DNA of 37,354 bases from Nanobdellota archaeon (GCA_021799085.1 JAJZBD010000002.1:1-37354), one strand, 5' to 3'; shown: positions 17,460-25,756, counted from the first letter of the stretch. The notes: generated by a model from the sequence alone, not told the origin. Numbers and translations are program-made.

Positions 17460-17870
17460 TTATTTTTTATTGTAATAAATTTTGAGTGCGTCATTTATTA
17501 TATATTGGTGGTCAAATGCAAGTTCAGGTAGTTTATTTATATTCCACCACTTTGCTTCCTTTGCGTCATCTCCCCCTTTTTCCGTGCCGGAGATATCCTT
17601 TAACAGGTAAGTTATTGATACTACATGTTTTCTAGGGTCTCTTTTCGGGTCAGAATAAACACCAACTAACTGACTAATTTTTGCCTCTAAACCAGTTTCT
17701 TCTTTAACCTCTCTTAAAACAGCATCTTCTGTTCTTTCCCCATATTCAACAAATCCGCCAGGCATGGCCCATTTGTCCTTGTATGGATCATTTTTCCTCT
17801 TTATGAGAAGAATCTGGTTGTCTTTTATTATAACACCGTCAACTGCTAATGAAGGGCTTTTGTATTCCAT
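17460..17870 (-). CDS. NUDIX hydrolase
   Basis: A 136-residue nucleoside-diphosphate-X hydrolase. The Nudix box spans GFVEYGERTEDAVLREVKEETGLE in shortened form G-x5-E-x7-REVKEETGL and is complete. VVSITYLL and GGDDAKEAKWW follow, as in ADP-ribose or NADH pyrophosphatase-type members. Likely substrates are ADP-ribose or damaged nucleotides. It starts 42 bases after the zinc peptide stop and has an AAATATAAT TATA-like box upstream, so it may have its own promoter. Confidence 0.88.
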   Translation of the reverse strand: MEYKSPSLAVDGVIIKDNQILLIKRKNDPYKDKWAMPGGFVEYGERTEDAVLREVKEETGLEAKISQLVGVYSDPKRDPRKHVVSITYLLKDISGTEKGGDDAKEAKWWNINKLPELAFDHQYIINDALKIYYNKK

Positions 17871-17912
17871 TAATTATTTGGGCTTTTTCGACTATTATAT
17901 TTATCTTTTTCT

Positions 17913-18038
17913 TTATAGCCCCTTTTTGAAGCAATCGCTGCACACTGCATACAATTTTCCGTTCTTTTTGCGGTAATTCCCTTTTATTTTGCCCAAGAAA
18001 GTTGTTTCTATCTCCTTTCCGCAGATACTGCATTTCAT
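17913..18038 (-). CDS. 41-residue double-CxxC zinc peptide coupled to srp54
   Basis: A very short gene that is easily missed. It begins KCSICGKEIETTFLGK and ends YAVCSDCFKKGL, giving two CxxC pairs (Cys3/Cys6 and Cys33/Cys36) separated by a basic linker; they would bind one zinc. The ATG shares bases with the srp54 stop (ATGA overlap), so translation is coupled. The spacing and basic charge suggest RNA or ribosome contact, but no function is recognised. Composition and junction make it a real gene rather than a chance frame. Confidence 0.7.
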   Translation of the reverse strand: MKCSICGKEIETTFLGKIKGNYRKKNGKLYAVCSDCFKKGL

Positions 18039-19348
18039 ACCTTTATGCCAAACCTCCTAAGCAAACCAGAAAACTGCCTGTTATTAGACATTTTCATAAC
18101 GGTTTTCATCTTTCTGTACTGCTCTAAAAGTTCCCTTACCAGTTCTTCAGATGTACCGCTTCCTTTGGCTATCCTGTTTATCCTTGATGCATCAATGACC
18201 TTTGGATTTTCCAGCTCTTCCTTTGTCATTGAATCCATTAATGTTATGAATTTTCCGATGTTTTCTTCCTGTCTTTCCAGCAGTTCTTTTGTTTTGCCGG
18301 ATGAAGGAACTCCTGGCATCATCTCCGCTATTTTCTGTGGAGAGCCTATCTTTTTTGCAGAGGAGTACTGCTCATAAACGTCCATTAAGTTAAACTCTCC
18401 CTTTATAACGCGCTTTGCGCTCTCCTCGTTTACTTGTATGTTTTCTTCCTTTGCCTTTTCAAGCAGGGATTCTAAGCCTTCTAATCCAAGGAGCTTGGAT
18501 ACGAATTTTTTGGGGTCAAATTCTTCAAAATCATTTATTTTTTCTCCAGTTCCTATGAAAGTTACCTTTGCACCGCTTATGTAAGCTGCAGTCAGTGCTC
18601 CGCCGCCGTTTGCCGTACCATCAGTTTTTGTAAGTATTATGTTGTTTATGTCCAGTAATTCATGGAAGCCTTTTACTTGTATAGCTGCGTTTTGTCCTAA
18701 ATCTGCAGGTATAACCAAAGTTACGTTGTTTGGTTTCAGCGTTTCCTTAACTGCTTTTATCTCCTTTACAAGCTCATTATCTAGTATGTCTCTGCCTGCG
18801 CTGTCTGCAATCACAACATCAAAGTTCTTAAAAGAGCCCATTGCACCTTTTATGGCTTTGACAGGATCTGTACCGCCGCCCATTATCTTTACGTTTATCT
18901 GTTTTGAAAGCTGTTCCAGCTGCTGGTAAGCAGCAGGCCTAAATGTATCCAATCCTAAAAGTAAAACCCTGTAACCTCTCTTTTTGTAGTAATTTGCAAG
19001 CTTTGCAGCCGTCGTAGTTTTACCTGAACCAAACAATCCGACAAGCAGTATCTTAAATGGTACGCTGTCTATGTTTATCTTGGTTTCATCGTTTCCGACT
19101 ATTTCTACAAGGTCATTGTATATTACGTCTATTACCTTTTCTCTTGTTACTAAGCCTTTGCCTTTATTTGATTTTATGTCTTCCCTAATTTTTTTCATCA
19201 GCTTTTCTACAGTGTTCTTGTCTACATCTCCCTCTGTTAAAGCAGTCTGAATATCTGTAAGAACTTCTTCTATTTTTTCATTTCCAGTAGAATTAAGGAG
19301 CTTCTTTATTCCTTCCTTCAATCTGTTAGATAAACCTTCAAATGCCAT
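18035..19348 (-). CDS. srp54: Signal recognition particle 54 kDa protein
   Basis: GTPase of the signal recognition particle; binds signal sequences and 7S RNA and docks with FtsY. The 437-residue protein has the N domain (1-90), G domain with GLFGSGKTTTAAKLA (G1), DTFRPAAYQQL (G2), ADSAGRD (G3, Ser in place of the common Thr) and TKTDGTANGGG (G4/G5). The M domain (from about 300) carries MPGVPS and the RNA-binding helices near DASRINRIAKGSG. It sits downstream of rpoK (41-base gap) in the exosome operon. No 7S RNA gene is seen in the window. Confidence 0.95.
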   Translation of the reverse strand: MAFEGLSNRLKEGIKKLLNSTGNEKIEEVLTDIQTALTEGDVDKNTVEKLMKKIREDIKSNKGKGLVTREKVIDVIYNDLVEIVGNDETKINIDSVPFKILLVGLFGSGKTTTAAKLANYYKKRGYRVLLLGLDTFRPAAYQQLEQLSKQINVKIMGGGTDPVKAIKGAMGSFKNFDVVIADSAGRDILDNELVKEIKAVKETLKPNNVTLVIPADLGQNAAIQVKGFHELLDINNIILTKTDGTANGGGALTAAYISGAKVTFIGTGEKINDFEEFDPKKFVSKLLGLEGLESLLEKAKEENIQVNEESAKRVIKGEFNLMDVYEQYSSAKKIGSPQKIAEMMPGVPSSGKTKELLERQEENIGKFITLMDSMTKEELENPKVIDASRINRIAKGSGTSEELVRELLEQYRKMKTVMKMSNNRQFSGLLRRFGIKV

Positions 19349-19389
19349 TTACTATTATTTATAGGACTGACTAAATATATAGAATACGT

Positions 19390-19572
19390 TCACTGGTTTT
19401 TATTTCTTTTTACTGTTATTGGTAGAACGTCTTTTTCCAGTTCCCTCTTTGCCACTTCTATGTATGTATCCTCTTTCTTGTTTACTTTTACAAGAGGTGG
19501 TGCGCCCATAGAAAGCTGAAGGGCCCTTGCGCCTACTAATCTGGCCTTCTCAAACTTATTGTATTCTTCCAT
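19390..19572 (-). CDS. rpoK: DNA-directed RNA polymerase subunit K (Rpo6)
   Basis: A 60-residue homologue of eukaryotic RPB6 and bacterial omega, stabilising the clamp side of RNA polymerase. The diagnostic FEKARLVGARALQLSMGAP helix and the C-terminal LPITVKR strand are present. Length is at the short end for archaeal Rpo6. Its ATG is one base after the rrp42 stop, so it is coupled to the exosome genes. Confidence 0.93.
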   Translation of the reverse strand: MEEYNKFEKARLVGARALQLSMGAPPLVKVNKKEDTYIEVAKRELEKDVLPITVKRNKNQ

Positions 19573-19573
19573 T

Positions 19574-20335
19574 TTAATTATTTATATTCTCCATCAACGT
19601 TTTAAACCTTTCTTCTCTCAATTCAATGGCTTTTCCGACGCAGAAATCTATCTCTTCAGGTGTGAAGAATCCATCTCCCCCTTTTTGCAGAGAGTTTATC
19701 TTTTCGCTTACTCCTATGGTAAACCTTGCGTCAGCTGCTTTTTCTTCTTCTGCAGTTGGATCAAAGAATATTACCCCGTTTATTTTTGCAAACGTATGGC
19801 TTATCGCCAGTTTAGACCTATCTAATGGCAATTTTAATGCCTCTTCTTTTCCTTCTACCTTGTATTTAGCGTTTAAAAGCGCTCTTAAGGCTGCTATGTT
19901 ACCGGCATCGAATAAGTTACCTTCATTGTTGAGGCAGACTATGTCTACATAAACAAAGGAAACTGTTTTTCCTTCTTCTATTACTAATTTGGTAAGGTCA
20001 ATGAGATTTGATTCCCTTATTCCTCTGTCGGTAACTCTTCCGACTTCTATAGAATAATTTATCCTGTCATCGTTGTAATTAGATGCCAGTTCAGATGCCT
20101 CAAAATTTACCACTAAAGCACCTTCATTAGGCCTGTCAGGAAAAGGCGTTCCATTTAGCACCTTTACACCAGCTATGACTTTGGTCCCGCCCAACTCAAC
20201 ATAAGCAGAACCATCAGAGTGGTTTATTACGTTGTCCTTTATTGTTATTTTTCTTCCTTCGAATTCACTTCTTTGATCCAGTCTTATTTTTCTTTCAGCT
20301 AGTTCACGCATGTAATTATAGTTCTCAAGTGTCAT
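19574..20335 (-). CDS. rrp42: Exosome subunit Rrp42 (RNase PH-like, non-catalytic)
   Basis: One of the two RNase PH-fold subunits that alternate in the hexameric ring of the archaeal exosome; Rrp42 shapes the RNA path while Rrp41 holds the active site. The 253-residue protein shows LDQRSEFEGRKI near the N terminus, GSAYVELGGTKVIAGVK, then DRGIRESNLIDL and LPLDRSKLAISHTFAKING. A GAGGAAAT ribosome site precedes the ATG, which overlaps the FAU-1 stop by four bases (ATGA). Confidence 0.93.
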   Translation of the reverse strand: MTLENYNYMRELAERKIRLDQRSEFEGRKITIKDNVINHSDGSAYVELGGTKVIAGVKVLNGTPFPDRPNEGALVVNFEASELASNYNDDRINYSIEVGRVTDRGIRESNLIDLTKLVIEEGKTVSFVYVDIVCLNNEGNLFDAGNIAALRALLNAKYKVEGKEEALKLPLDRSKLAISHTFAKINGVIFFDPTAEEEKAADARFTIGVSEKINSLQKGGDGFFTPEEIDFCVGKAIELREERFKTLMENINN

Positions 20336-21648
20336 AATTTCCTCATCTCTTCCACTATCTCTTTCATCTTTTCCTTAAGCTCATTGCTTATTTCCCCCTT
20401 TTTGCTGAGCCTTTCAAGCCTGTCTTCATTCTGTACCTTTACTTCGTTTTCTTCTTTTTTGGCGGTTATGTCAAAAGTTATAAGTTTTGCAAACTTAGGA
20501 AAGATTTCAGGCTTCACTATAAGCATCCTTTCCTTTTCACCGTTTCTTAGTATCTCAACGTATTCAAGGTCTTTTTCAATTGTATAGGTCCTGTCACCCC
20601 ATTCGCTTCTGCTGCTTATTGTAAGTCTTTGCACTTCATTGTCCTTTATTTCCAAGTCGGAAACTATCCCATCTATCTTGAATGAAGTTCCGTTAAGTCT
20701 TGTGAATGCAAGCCTATAAAGCTTGTCCTTTACTGGGCCATATCTCAAAAGCACTTCATTTATCTTTTCGTCTAGTTCCTTGTCTGAATACTTATCCAGA
20801 AGGTTCTCTGCGAAATCAGTAAGTATGGTGTAACCTGCAGATTTCAGCTTGTGGTGGTTCATTATTGTGGGCATAACCTCCTTTCTTATCTTGTCAAGCT
20901 CATTTTTGTCGGTTTTATCAAATAGTATGAAGTATTTGTTCATTCCTTCGTAGATTATGCTTGGCTCAGTGCAGTTGTTGAATTTTTCGTTTATTTCAGC
21001 CTCTTTTTTCTGCAGTTCATCTAATTCCTGCTTAAGCACTTCCTCATCTTTGTCTTCTGCACCTTGTACCCATAAAATTCCCCATTCCTTTAGATTAAGG
21101 CCTTTTGCTATGTCGTATAGTTTTGTTTTTCCCTCGTTAGAATGTATCCCTTTGCTCATCTTTGTAAAGCCGTTCTTTATGATTATTATGTTGTCCCCAA
21201 ATATCCTTAATTGAGTGGAAAGCATTATCTTCCCGTCATAGGTTCCTTTTGACTGAACAAGTATCTTTGCACCTGGCTTAACGTATCCCCAAAAACTTTT
21301 AAGGTCAAGCACTCCTTCTTCATCGTCAGGAAGCGATATAACTATTGATTTTGCCTTTTGATCTGTATTCTTTATTATACCGCAGTATATCTTACCTATC
21401 TCTTCTTTGTAAAAAACGCTCATTTTAAGTCTGTTTTTTAGCAGTTCAACAATACTTTCGCTGCCGTTTCCGTATATGTAAACTCCTTCCTTCGTTTCAG
21501 TGTCCTCTATTATTACATCAGGTTTGCTTTCATCTCCTATGTTTAACGCCTTCTTGATGGCTTCAGCAGCCTGCGTTACTTCTATTTTTTCATCCAGCAG
21601 TAACTTTGTTATAGCTGTGGAGTAAATACCTCTAACTTTTACTTTCAT
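20332..21648 (-). CDS. FAU-1-type RNA-binding protein / RNase E-G-like (DUF402)
   Basis: A 438-residue protein of the archaeal FAU-1 family, described in Pyrococcus as an AU-rich RNA-binding protein with RNase E/G-like N-terminal features and a DUF402 C-terminal domain. The start KVRGIYSTAITKLLLDEKI is diagnostic. An S1-like segment (LDLKSFWGYVKPGAKILVQ) is at about 110-150. The DUF402 part is about 300-385 (RLAFTRLNG...KIDGIVSDL). The tail is charged and helical. An AAGGAGGT ribosome site precedes the ATG, and the gene overlaps rrp41 by 17 bases. Its place inside the exosome operon supports a role in RNA trimming or decay. Confidence 0.83.
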   Translation of the reverse strand: MKVKVRGIYSTAITKLLLDEKIEVTQAAEAIKKALNIGDESKPDVIIEDTETKEGVYIYGNGSESIVELLKNRLKMSVFYKEEIGKIYCGIIKNTDQKAKSIVISLPDDEEGVLDLKSFWGYVKPGAKILVQSKGTYDGKIMLSTQLRIFGDNIIIIKNGFTKMSKGIHSNEGKTKLYDIAKGLNLKEWGILWVQGAEDKDEEVLKQELDELQKKEAEINEKFNNCTEPSIIYEGMNKYFILFDKTDKNELDKIRKEVMPTIMNHHKLKSAGYTILTDFAENLLDKYSDKELDEKINEVLLRYGPVKDKLYRLAFTRLNGTSFKIDGIVSDLEIKDNEVQRLTISSRSEWGDRTYTIEKDLEYVEILRNGEKERMLIVKPEIFPKFAKLITFDITAKKEENEVKVQNEDRLERLSKKGEISNELKEKMKEIVEEMRKL

Positions 21649-22339
21649 TTAAAAACCTCCTTTTCAGAGCGGCTTTTTCAAGCTCATAAATTTCCATTGC
21701 GCCCTTTTTACCAACTTCTATTACCTTTTTAAGTTCTTCTCTTGTGACTTTTCCATCAAGTTGAAGAAGAACTATTTCATCTTTAGATGGAAGAATGCCT
21801 ATTGGAACATCGGTAGCTCCACCCTCATGGAAATCCTCTTCTTCTTTAGTAAGATCCAAGCATATGCTGTCTCCTATTTTGCCCGCTGCCACTGCCGCAA
21901 CTAAATCTCTCATAGGTAAACCTGCATCTGCACATGCCATTGAAGCAGCTGTTAAGCTTGCACACCTTGTTCCAGCATCTGCCTGCGTAATGTATATCCT
22001 AACGTTTACCATCGCCCTAGGCATATCCTCAAGGATTACTGCCCTGTTTAATGCGTTGGTTATAACTTGACTTATCTCTATGTCTCTTCTGTCCATTCCT
22101 GGTTTTGCCCGGTCAGGTACTGAAAAAGGAAGCATGTCGTATTTGCATACTATTATGCCTTTGTTTACTTTTTCTATGTGTCTTGGTTTTACTTCTTCTG
22201 GACCGTAAACCGCTGCAATTGCTTCAGTATTGCCTATTTTGAATCTGGCACTACCCTTTGCATTTGGTATTATACCTGTCTCTGCTTCCATTGGCCTTAG
22301 TTCATCAAATTTTCTCTTATCAAATCTTTCCTCGTACAT
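21632..22339 (-). CDS. rrp41: Exosome subunit Rrp41 (catalytic RNase PH-like)
   Basis: The phosphorolytic 3'-5' exoribonuclease subunit of the archaeal exosome ring. The 235-residue protein has DELRPMEAETGIIPNAKGSA, AAVYGPEEVKPRH, RRDIEISQVI and YITQADAGTRCASLTAAS, then DLTKEEEDFHEG with the acidic catalytic region, the expected order for the active subunit. The ATG at 22339 is chosen over an upstream GTG/ATG-type extension because GGGAGGT lies 10 bases before it and the N terminus then matches the family. It overlaps rrp4 by 20 bases. Confidence 0.93.
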   Translation of the reverse strand: MYEERFDKRKFDELRPMEAETGIIPNAKGSARFKIGNTEAIAAVYGPEEVKPRHIEKVNKGIIVCKYDMLPFSVPDRAKPGMDRRDIEISQVITNALNRAVILEDMPRAMVNVRIYITQADAGTRCASLTAASMACADAGLPMRDLVAAVAAGKIGDSICLDLTKEEEDFHEGGATDVPIGILPSKDEIVLLQLDGKVTREELKKVIEVGKKGAMEIYELEKAALKRRFLNESKS

Positions 22340-22994
22340 CTTCAAGTAACCTCCCGACCTTTTCTGTAAGGTCTGAATCCACATAATGCTCGTCTATGAA
22401 TTTTATTGCGGATAATGCAGCGGCTCTGTTTTTGTCTTCTCCATCTACCCACACTATTCCGTTTTGTCCAACGACTATGTCGCATTTTGTTTGATCCTTA
22501 ATCATATTTATCATTGCTCCTTCTTTTCCTATTAACCTAGGTAATTTAACTGGGTCTATCTTGCTGACCATTTTTGATTCTAGTTTTCCATATCTCGTTC
22601 CACGCATTGAAATGTCAGCGGCATTGTTTGGATATACCCTGAAAACTCTCGCATAAACTAGATCCCCTATATCTATGTATCTGTCAAGCTCACCTTCCTC
22701 TGCTCTGAAGTTGACATCCCTTAAATCCAATCTTGTGTAAAATGGTGCGTTTATATCAACAACCCAGTACTTTGCAGATACCTCTGTGACTTCTCCGACT
22801 ATATCATCCCCTTCTTTTGGATAGTAATTCCCGGCAAGAGGGTTTACGCTTATCCCTCTATCAGAAATTTGTACCATCCCCAAGAACTTGGAGTATACCT
22901 TTTCATTTTCCTCATATGTGCCGTTTCTTCCGTTTCTTTCATCGGAAAGAAGTTCTCCCGGCGTTACTATGTCAAAATTCTTTACGCTTATCAT
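22320..22994 (-). CDS. rrp4: Exosome RNA-binding cap subunit Rrp4
   Basis: Trimeric cap protein that guides RNA into the exosome ring. The 224-residue protein has an N-terminal beta domain (VTPGELL at the start, IVTPGE-like), an S1 domain in the middle (GDIVGEVTEV...YWVVDINAPFYTRL, about 60-135), and a KH domain with LPRLIGKEGAMINMI (GxxG loop GKEG, about 150-165). It overlaps the SBDS stop by four bases. Confidence 0.92.
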   Translation of the reverse strand: MISVKNFDIVTPGELLSDERNGRNGTYEENEKVYSKFLGMVQISDRGISVNPLAGNYYPKEGDDIVGEVTEVSAKYWVVDINAPFYTRLDLRDVNFRAEEGELDRYIDIGDLVYARVFRVYPNNAADISMRGTRYGKLESKMVSKIDPVKLPRLIGKEGAMINMIKDQTKCDIVVGQNGIVWVDGEDKNRAAALSAIKFIDEHYVDSDLTEKVGRLLEDVRGKI

Positions 22995-23665
22995 ATCTTC
23001 CTTATATTTATGCTGCCATGTGTTATGCTTTTAAGCTTGCTTAGCAGCTCATTTTCATTTCCTGCCTTAACTGAAAAATTCACAACTAGTGAATTATCGT
23101 TTCTTGTACTATCTTTTATGTTCGTCAACCTTTTTAAATATAACATTGCGTCGTTTCCGTACTGTATTGGTATCTCTACAGAGTAATTGAACTCTCCTAA
23201 TTTTATGGGCAGAATCTTTTTCAGCTTAAGCAACACTTCATCAAACTGTTCTTTTTCTGGCTTGTTTATGTCAAAATTGTGATGAACCTGCTGCATTGCA
23301 ATCTCTATTCTCTGCCTAGGTATGGGCAAATTGGTGTTTAAGTCTATGGCCATACTTGCTATCCTGTCTATTATCCTTTTTTTAAGCATCTCAGCCTTTT
23401 TCTGTTTGTAAGCCGTGCTCAATTGCACTTCTCCCTCCTTTATTATTTTCAGGGCTAATTTTCTTATGTCATCAGTTCCAAGTTCTTTCTGCAGGTTTCC
23501 TGCGACTTCTCCCTTTTTGATGTCCTTGAAAACTTTGTCCACAAGAAGTGCAGAATCTATGTCATTGCTTCTTCCTTCCTTGATATCCATGGCTTTTTCG
23601 CAGTCCACTTCTATCTCGTACCGTTTGCCGTTCTTTTCTAACTTGGCAGTTACTCTATCTACCAT
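22991..23665 (-). CDS. SBDS/Sdo1 ribosome maturation protein
   Basis: Archaeal homologue of the Shwachman-Bodian-Diamond protein, which helps release an anti-association factor from the large ribosomal subunit. The 224-residue protein has the three-part layout: N-terminal FYSH domain (ERYEIEVDCEKAMDIKEG region), central helical domain (STAYKQKKAEMLKKRI, IPRQRIEIAMQQV) and a C-terminal ferredoxin-like domain (LPIKLGEFNYSVEIP). It lies between psmA and rrp4, the conserved archaeal order. Confidence 0.93.
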   Translation of the reverse strand: MVDRVTAKLEKNGKRYEIEVDCEKAMDIKEGRSNDIDSALLVDKVFKDIKKGEVAGNLQKELGTDDIRKLALKIIKEGEVQLSTAYKQKKAEMLKKRIIDRIASMAIDLNTNLPIPRQRIEIAMQQVHHNFDINKPEKEQFDEVLLKLKKILPIKLGEFNYSVEIPIQYGNDAMLYLKRLTNIKDSTRNDNSLVVNFSVKAGNENELLSKLKSITHGSINIRKI

Positions 23666-23668
23666 GAA

Positions 23669-24379
23669 TTATTTTATATACTTGGATATCTCTTCTTTGC
23701 TGAGTTTTCTAAAGCCGTCTTTGTCTATCACAGCTATCTCAAATCTTTCCGGAGAATTCTTACTTTCGTCCGATTTGATTGCTTTCATTCCAAGATCTAT
23801 CAGTGATTCAGCATCCATATCCATTTTGTATTCTTTTTCAAGTGTTTTGTTTATCGTTTCCGAGTTTCCGCCTATCGCTATCGCTCTGTACTGGAAAAAC
23901 GTTCCGCTAGGATCAAGCATGTATAAGTATGTTTTGCCGTCTTTAAGCCCTCCGAAAAGGATGCTTACTCCGAATGGTCTTGCGCCGCCGTACTGTGTAA
24001 GGGCCTGCATTTCAGCGCTAATCCCTTTTACTATCAGCAGTATATCCGCAGGTTGGTTATAAGTCATCTTGTATTCCTGTGCACTGTTTTGTGCCTTGTC
24101 TATTAACGTTCTGCCGTCAGCTATCATTCCTGATATCGCTGCAGCCATGTGCAAATCTATTTGGAATATCTTTTCTATGCTTTCTGGTATTATTAACTTT
24201 TCAAGCTCATGCGCCTTTCTGTCAGCAACAAAAACTATGCATTCTTTTCCTGCCAAACCAACAGCTGCAAAACCCTGCGAAACTGTTCTTTTAGCGTATT
24301 CTACCTGCAAAATTCTTCCATCTGGGTTGAAGAGTGTTATCGCCCTATCATATCCCATTAAATCCCCTGGTGGTTCCAT
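23669..24379 (-). CDS. psmA: Proteasome alpha subunit
   Basis: Forms the outer rings and gate of the 20S proteasome. The 236-residue protein has the alpha signature YDRAITLFNPDGRILQVEYA near the N terminus and the RPFGVSILFGGLKDG strand region, with no N-terminal threonine nucleophile. Length is normal. A TAGGAGGA ribosome site is 6 bases before the ATG. The beta subunit gene is not in this window. Confidence 0.95.
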   Translation of the reverse strand: MEPPGDLMGYDRAITLFNPDGRILQVEYAKRTVSQGFAAVGLAGKECIVFVADRKAHELEKLIIPESIEKIFQIDLHMAAAISGMIADGRTLIDKAQNSAQEYKMTYNQPADILLIVKGISAEMQALTQYGGARPFGVSILFGGLKDGKTYLYMLDPSGTFFQYRAIAIGGNSETINKTLEKEYKMDMDAESLIDLGMKAIKSDESKNSPERFEIAVIDKDGFRKLSKEEISKYIK

Positions 24380-24389
24380 TGTTTTCCTC

Positions 24390-24698
24390 CTAAAATTTAA
24401 AAGATTTTATCTTTTTTATATTTCCACTATTCATTATTGTAAGCAAGTTTGATTTATAAAACTTACTAATCAATGAAAGGGAAAATATGACCCTGTATTT
24501 ATATTCATTGTTTACTGCTATTACTCCCACTGTTTTGTTATCCTCAGTTCTTGTAAGGTCCTTTATTACCCTAAAGTTTGACCTTATTGCAAGGAAAGGC
24601 TCTAGTTTATTCAATGTAGAATATAGCTGTTTTTCAAAATCCTCTGGATTTGAAACACCTTCTAATTCAACCAGAAAATACCTTTTTTTATACCGCAT
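24390..24698 (-). CDS. RNase P protein component 2-like (Pop5/Rnp2)
   Basis: A 102-residue basic protein with the ferredoxin-like pattern of Pop5: an N-terminal strand (RYFLVELEG), helices with LYSTLNKLEPFLAI, a strand carrying VGVIAVNNEYKYRVIFSLSL, and a final strand. Pop5 is a protein subunit of archaeal RNase P, which matures tRNA 5' ends. Position directly upstream of psmA in the exosome operon is the conserved archaeal neighbourhood and strengthens an otherwise moderate sequence match. Confidence 0.68.
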   Translation of the reverse strand: MRYKKRYFLVELEGVSNPEDFEKQLYSTLNKLEPFLAIRSNFRVIKDLTRTEDNKTVGVIAVNNEYKYRVIFSLSLISKFYKSNLLTIMNSGNIKKIKSFKF

Positions 24699-24701
24699 GC
24701 T

Positions 24702-24914
24702 TTATCCTTTATCGAATACTCTTATTGCATAAACAACTAGAAAAGAAGCTAGTATGCCAAGAAAAGTGAGCATTGGTATACCTACTATAACTCCAAATAC
24801 GCTGTCTATCCAGCTGTAAAGCAGTGAAACGAGGCCTATGAATAATACTATGCCTACTATTACTTCTTCTACTACCTTTTCCCAGCCCTGTTTCTTTATC
24901 TCTTTGTAATCCAT
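24702..24914 (-). CDS. Small two-helix membrane protein heading the exosome operon
   Basis: A 70-residue protein with a charged start (KEIKKQGWEKVV) and two hydrophobic segments (about 16-35 and 41-63). Not assigned to a family. It precedes the pop5-like gene by three bases and has its own strong TATA box, so it is the first gene of the operon. The function is unknown. Confidence 0.65.
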   Translation of the reverse strand: MDYKEIKKQGWEKVVEEVIVGIVLFIGLVSLLYSWIDSVFGVIVGIPMLTFLGILASFLVVYAIRVFDKG

Positions 24915-24930
24915 AGTTTAATCACTAAAT

Positions 24931-24943
24931 TAAAATATATAAA
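24931..24943 (-). promoter_or_regulatory. TATA box of the exosome operon
   Basis: On the minus strand TTTATATATTTTA lies about 17-30 bases upstream of the ATG at 24914, with a purine/BRE-like AGGTTAAG just upstream. The spacing puts the start of transcription at or near the ATG, so the mRNA would be nearly leaderless. No other clear TATA box lies within the following nine tightly spaced genes. Confidence 0.6.
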
Positions 24944-25043
24944 CTTAACCTATTAAAATAGCACAGACTTGTTTGACTTTGCATTTTAAGAGGCCATTAT
25001 TATATAATCGCCAGCAGTAATAAAATCACATAAAAATTAAATT

Positions 25044-25075
25044 AACCTAGGTAACAAAATTTTGTTACTTAGGTT
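25044..25075. promoter_or_regulatory. 32-base near-perfect palindrome, probable operator of the AbiE-like pair
   Basis: The 18-base core GTAACAAAATTTTGTTAC (25051-25068) is a perfect inverted repeat. It extends to AACCTA at the left and TAGGTT at the right, with a single mismatched pair (25050/25069). The right arm runs into TTTATATAC, the TATA-like box about 25 bases before the ATG at 25103. A protein bound here would block TBP/TFB. AbiEi-type antitoxins are known to bind inverted repeats in their own promoter, so autoregulation by the 25743-26345 protein is the leading idea. Confidence 0.75.
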
Positions 25076-25102
25076 TATATACTTAATCTGTCTTTTAATT
25101 AC

Positions 25103-25756
25103 ATGGATTTGCCATTGGAATTGATTTTAAAGAACAAAGATTATCTAGAGATTGCAAGATTGCAAGATGAGGTAGTATCTAGGCTTTATAACATAAATAC
25201 GAAATTAACTTTTCATGGTGGAACCTCTGTATGGAGATGCTATGGCGGAAAAAGATTTTCTTTCGATTTGGATATGTACGTTAAAAACTCTTCTGAAATA
25301 TCAAAATTGATAGATAATTTAGCAGGATACGGTTTGAATGTTAAAAATTCGAAATTACGTGGTGGCGCAAGATCAATTTATTATTATGCAGTTTCAAATG
25401 CGAAAGCTTCTATAACTCTGGAGTTTGCCCAAAAAAAAGTAACAGATAGAGTCATAGCAACATATATTAAGACAGATGGATCTGGTATGGATATTTTTTC
25501 ATTATCTCCAGAAAGTCTAATAAAAGAGAAGGTAACTGCTTATCTGTCTAGAAGAGCAATAAAGGATTTATATGATATCTTTGTTCTTGCACACGTTTCA
25601 GATGCACATAAAACAAAATTCGAGATATATAAGCTTATTTCAAATATTAAGCGTCCTGTAGACGAAAAAACACTGCCCCAGTTTATATACGATGGCCCAG
25701 TTCCGGAATATAACTCCATTATAGATTATTTAAAAAGGCATTATGAAATACATTAA
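25103..25756 (+). CDS. AbiEii/DUF1814-type nucleotidyltransferase (putative toxin)
   Basis: A 217-residue protein. The motif FHGGTSVWRCYGGKRFSFDLD matches in parts the AbiEii pattern G-G-T-S then S-x-D-L-D, the nucleotidyltransferase active site (Asp residues in DLDMY). The helix-rich C-terminal part has SLIKEKVTAYLSRRAIKDLYDI, also typical. Members of this family are toxins that inactivate tRNA or other RNA by adding nucleotides. It overlaps the next gene by 14 bases. The order is toxin first, opposite to classic AbiE operons. Confidence 0.82.
   Translation: MDLPLELILKNKDYLEIARLQDEVVSRLYNINTKLTFHGGTSVWRCYGGKRFSFDLDMYVKNSSEISKLIDNLAGYGLNVKNSKLRGGARSIYYYAVSNAKASITLEFAQKKVTDRVIATYIKTDGSGMDIFSLSPESLIKEKVTAYLSRRAIKDLYDIFVLAHVSDAHKTKFEIYKLISNIKRPVDEKTLPQFIYDGPVPEYNSIIDYLKRHYEIH

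Noticed and set aside
20384..20587. Ser/Phe-rich frames opposite the exosome genes, and similar long antisense frames across the window
   Set aside because: They mirror Lys/Glu-rich codons of the real genes, lack ribosome sites and have shadow-like Ser/Leu/Phe composition.
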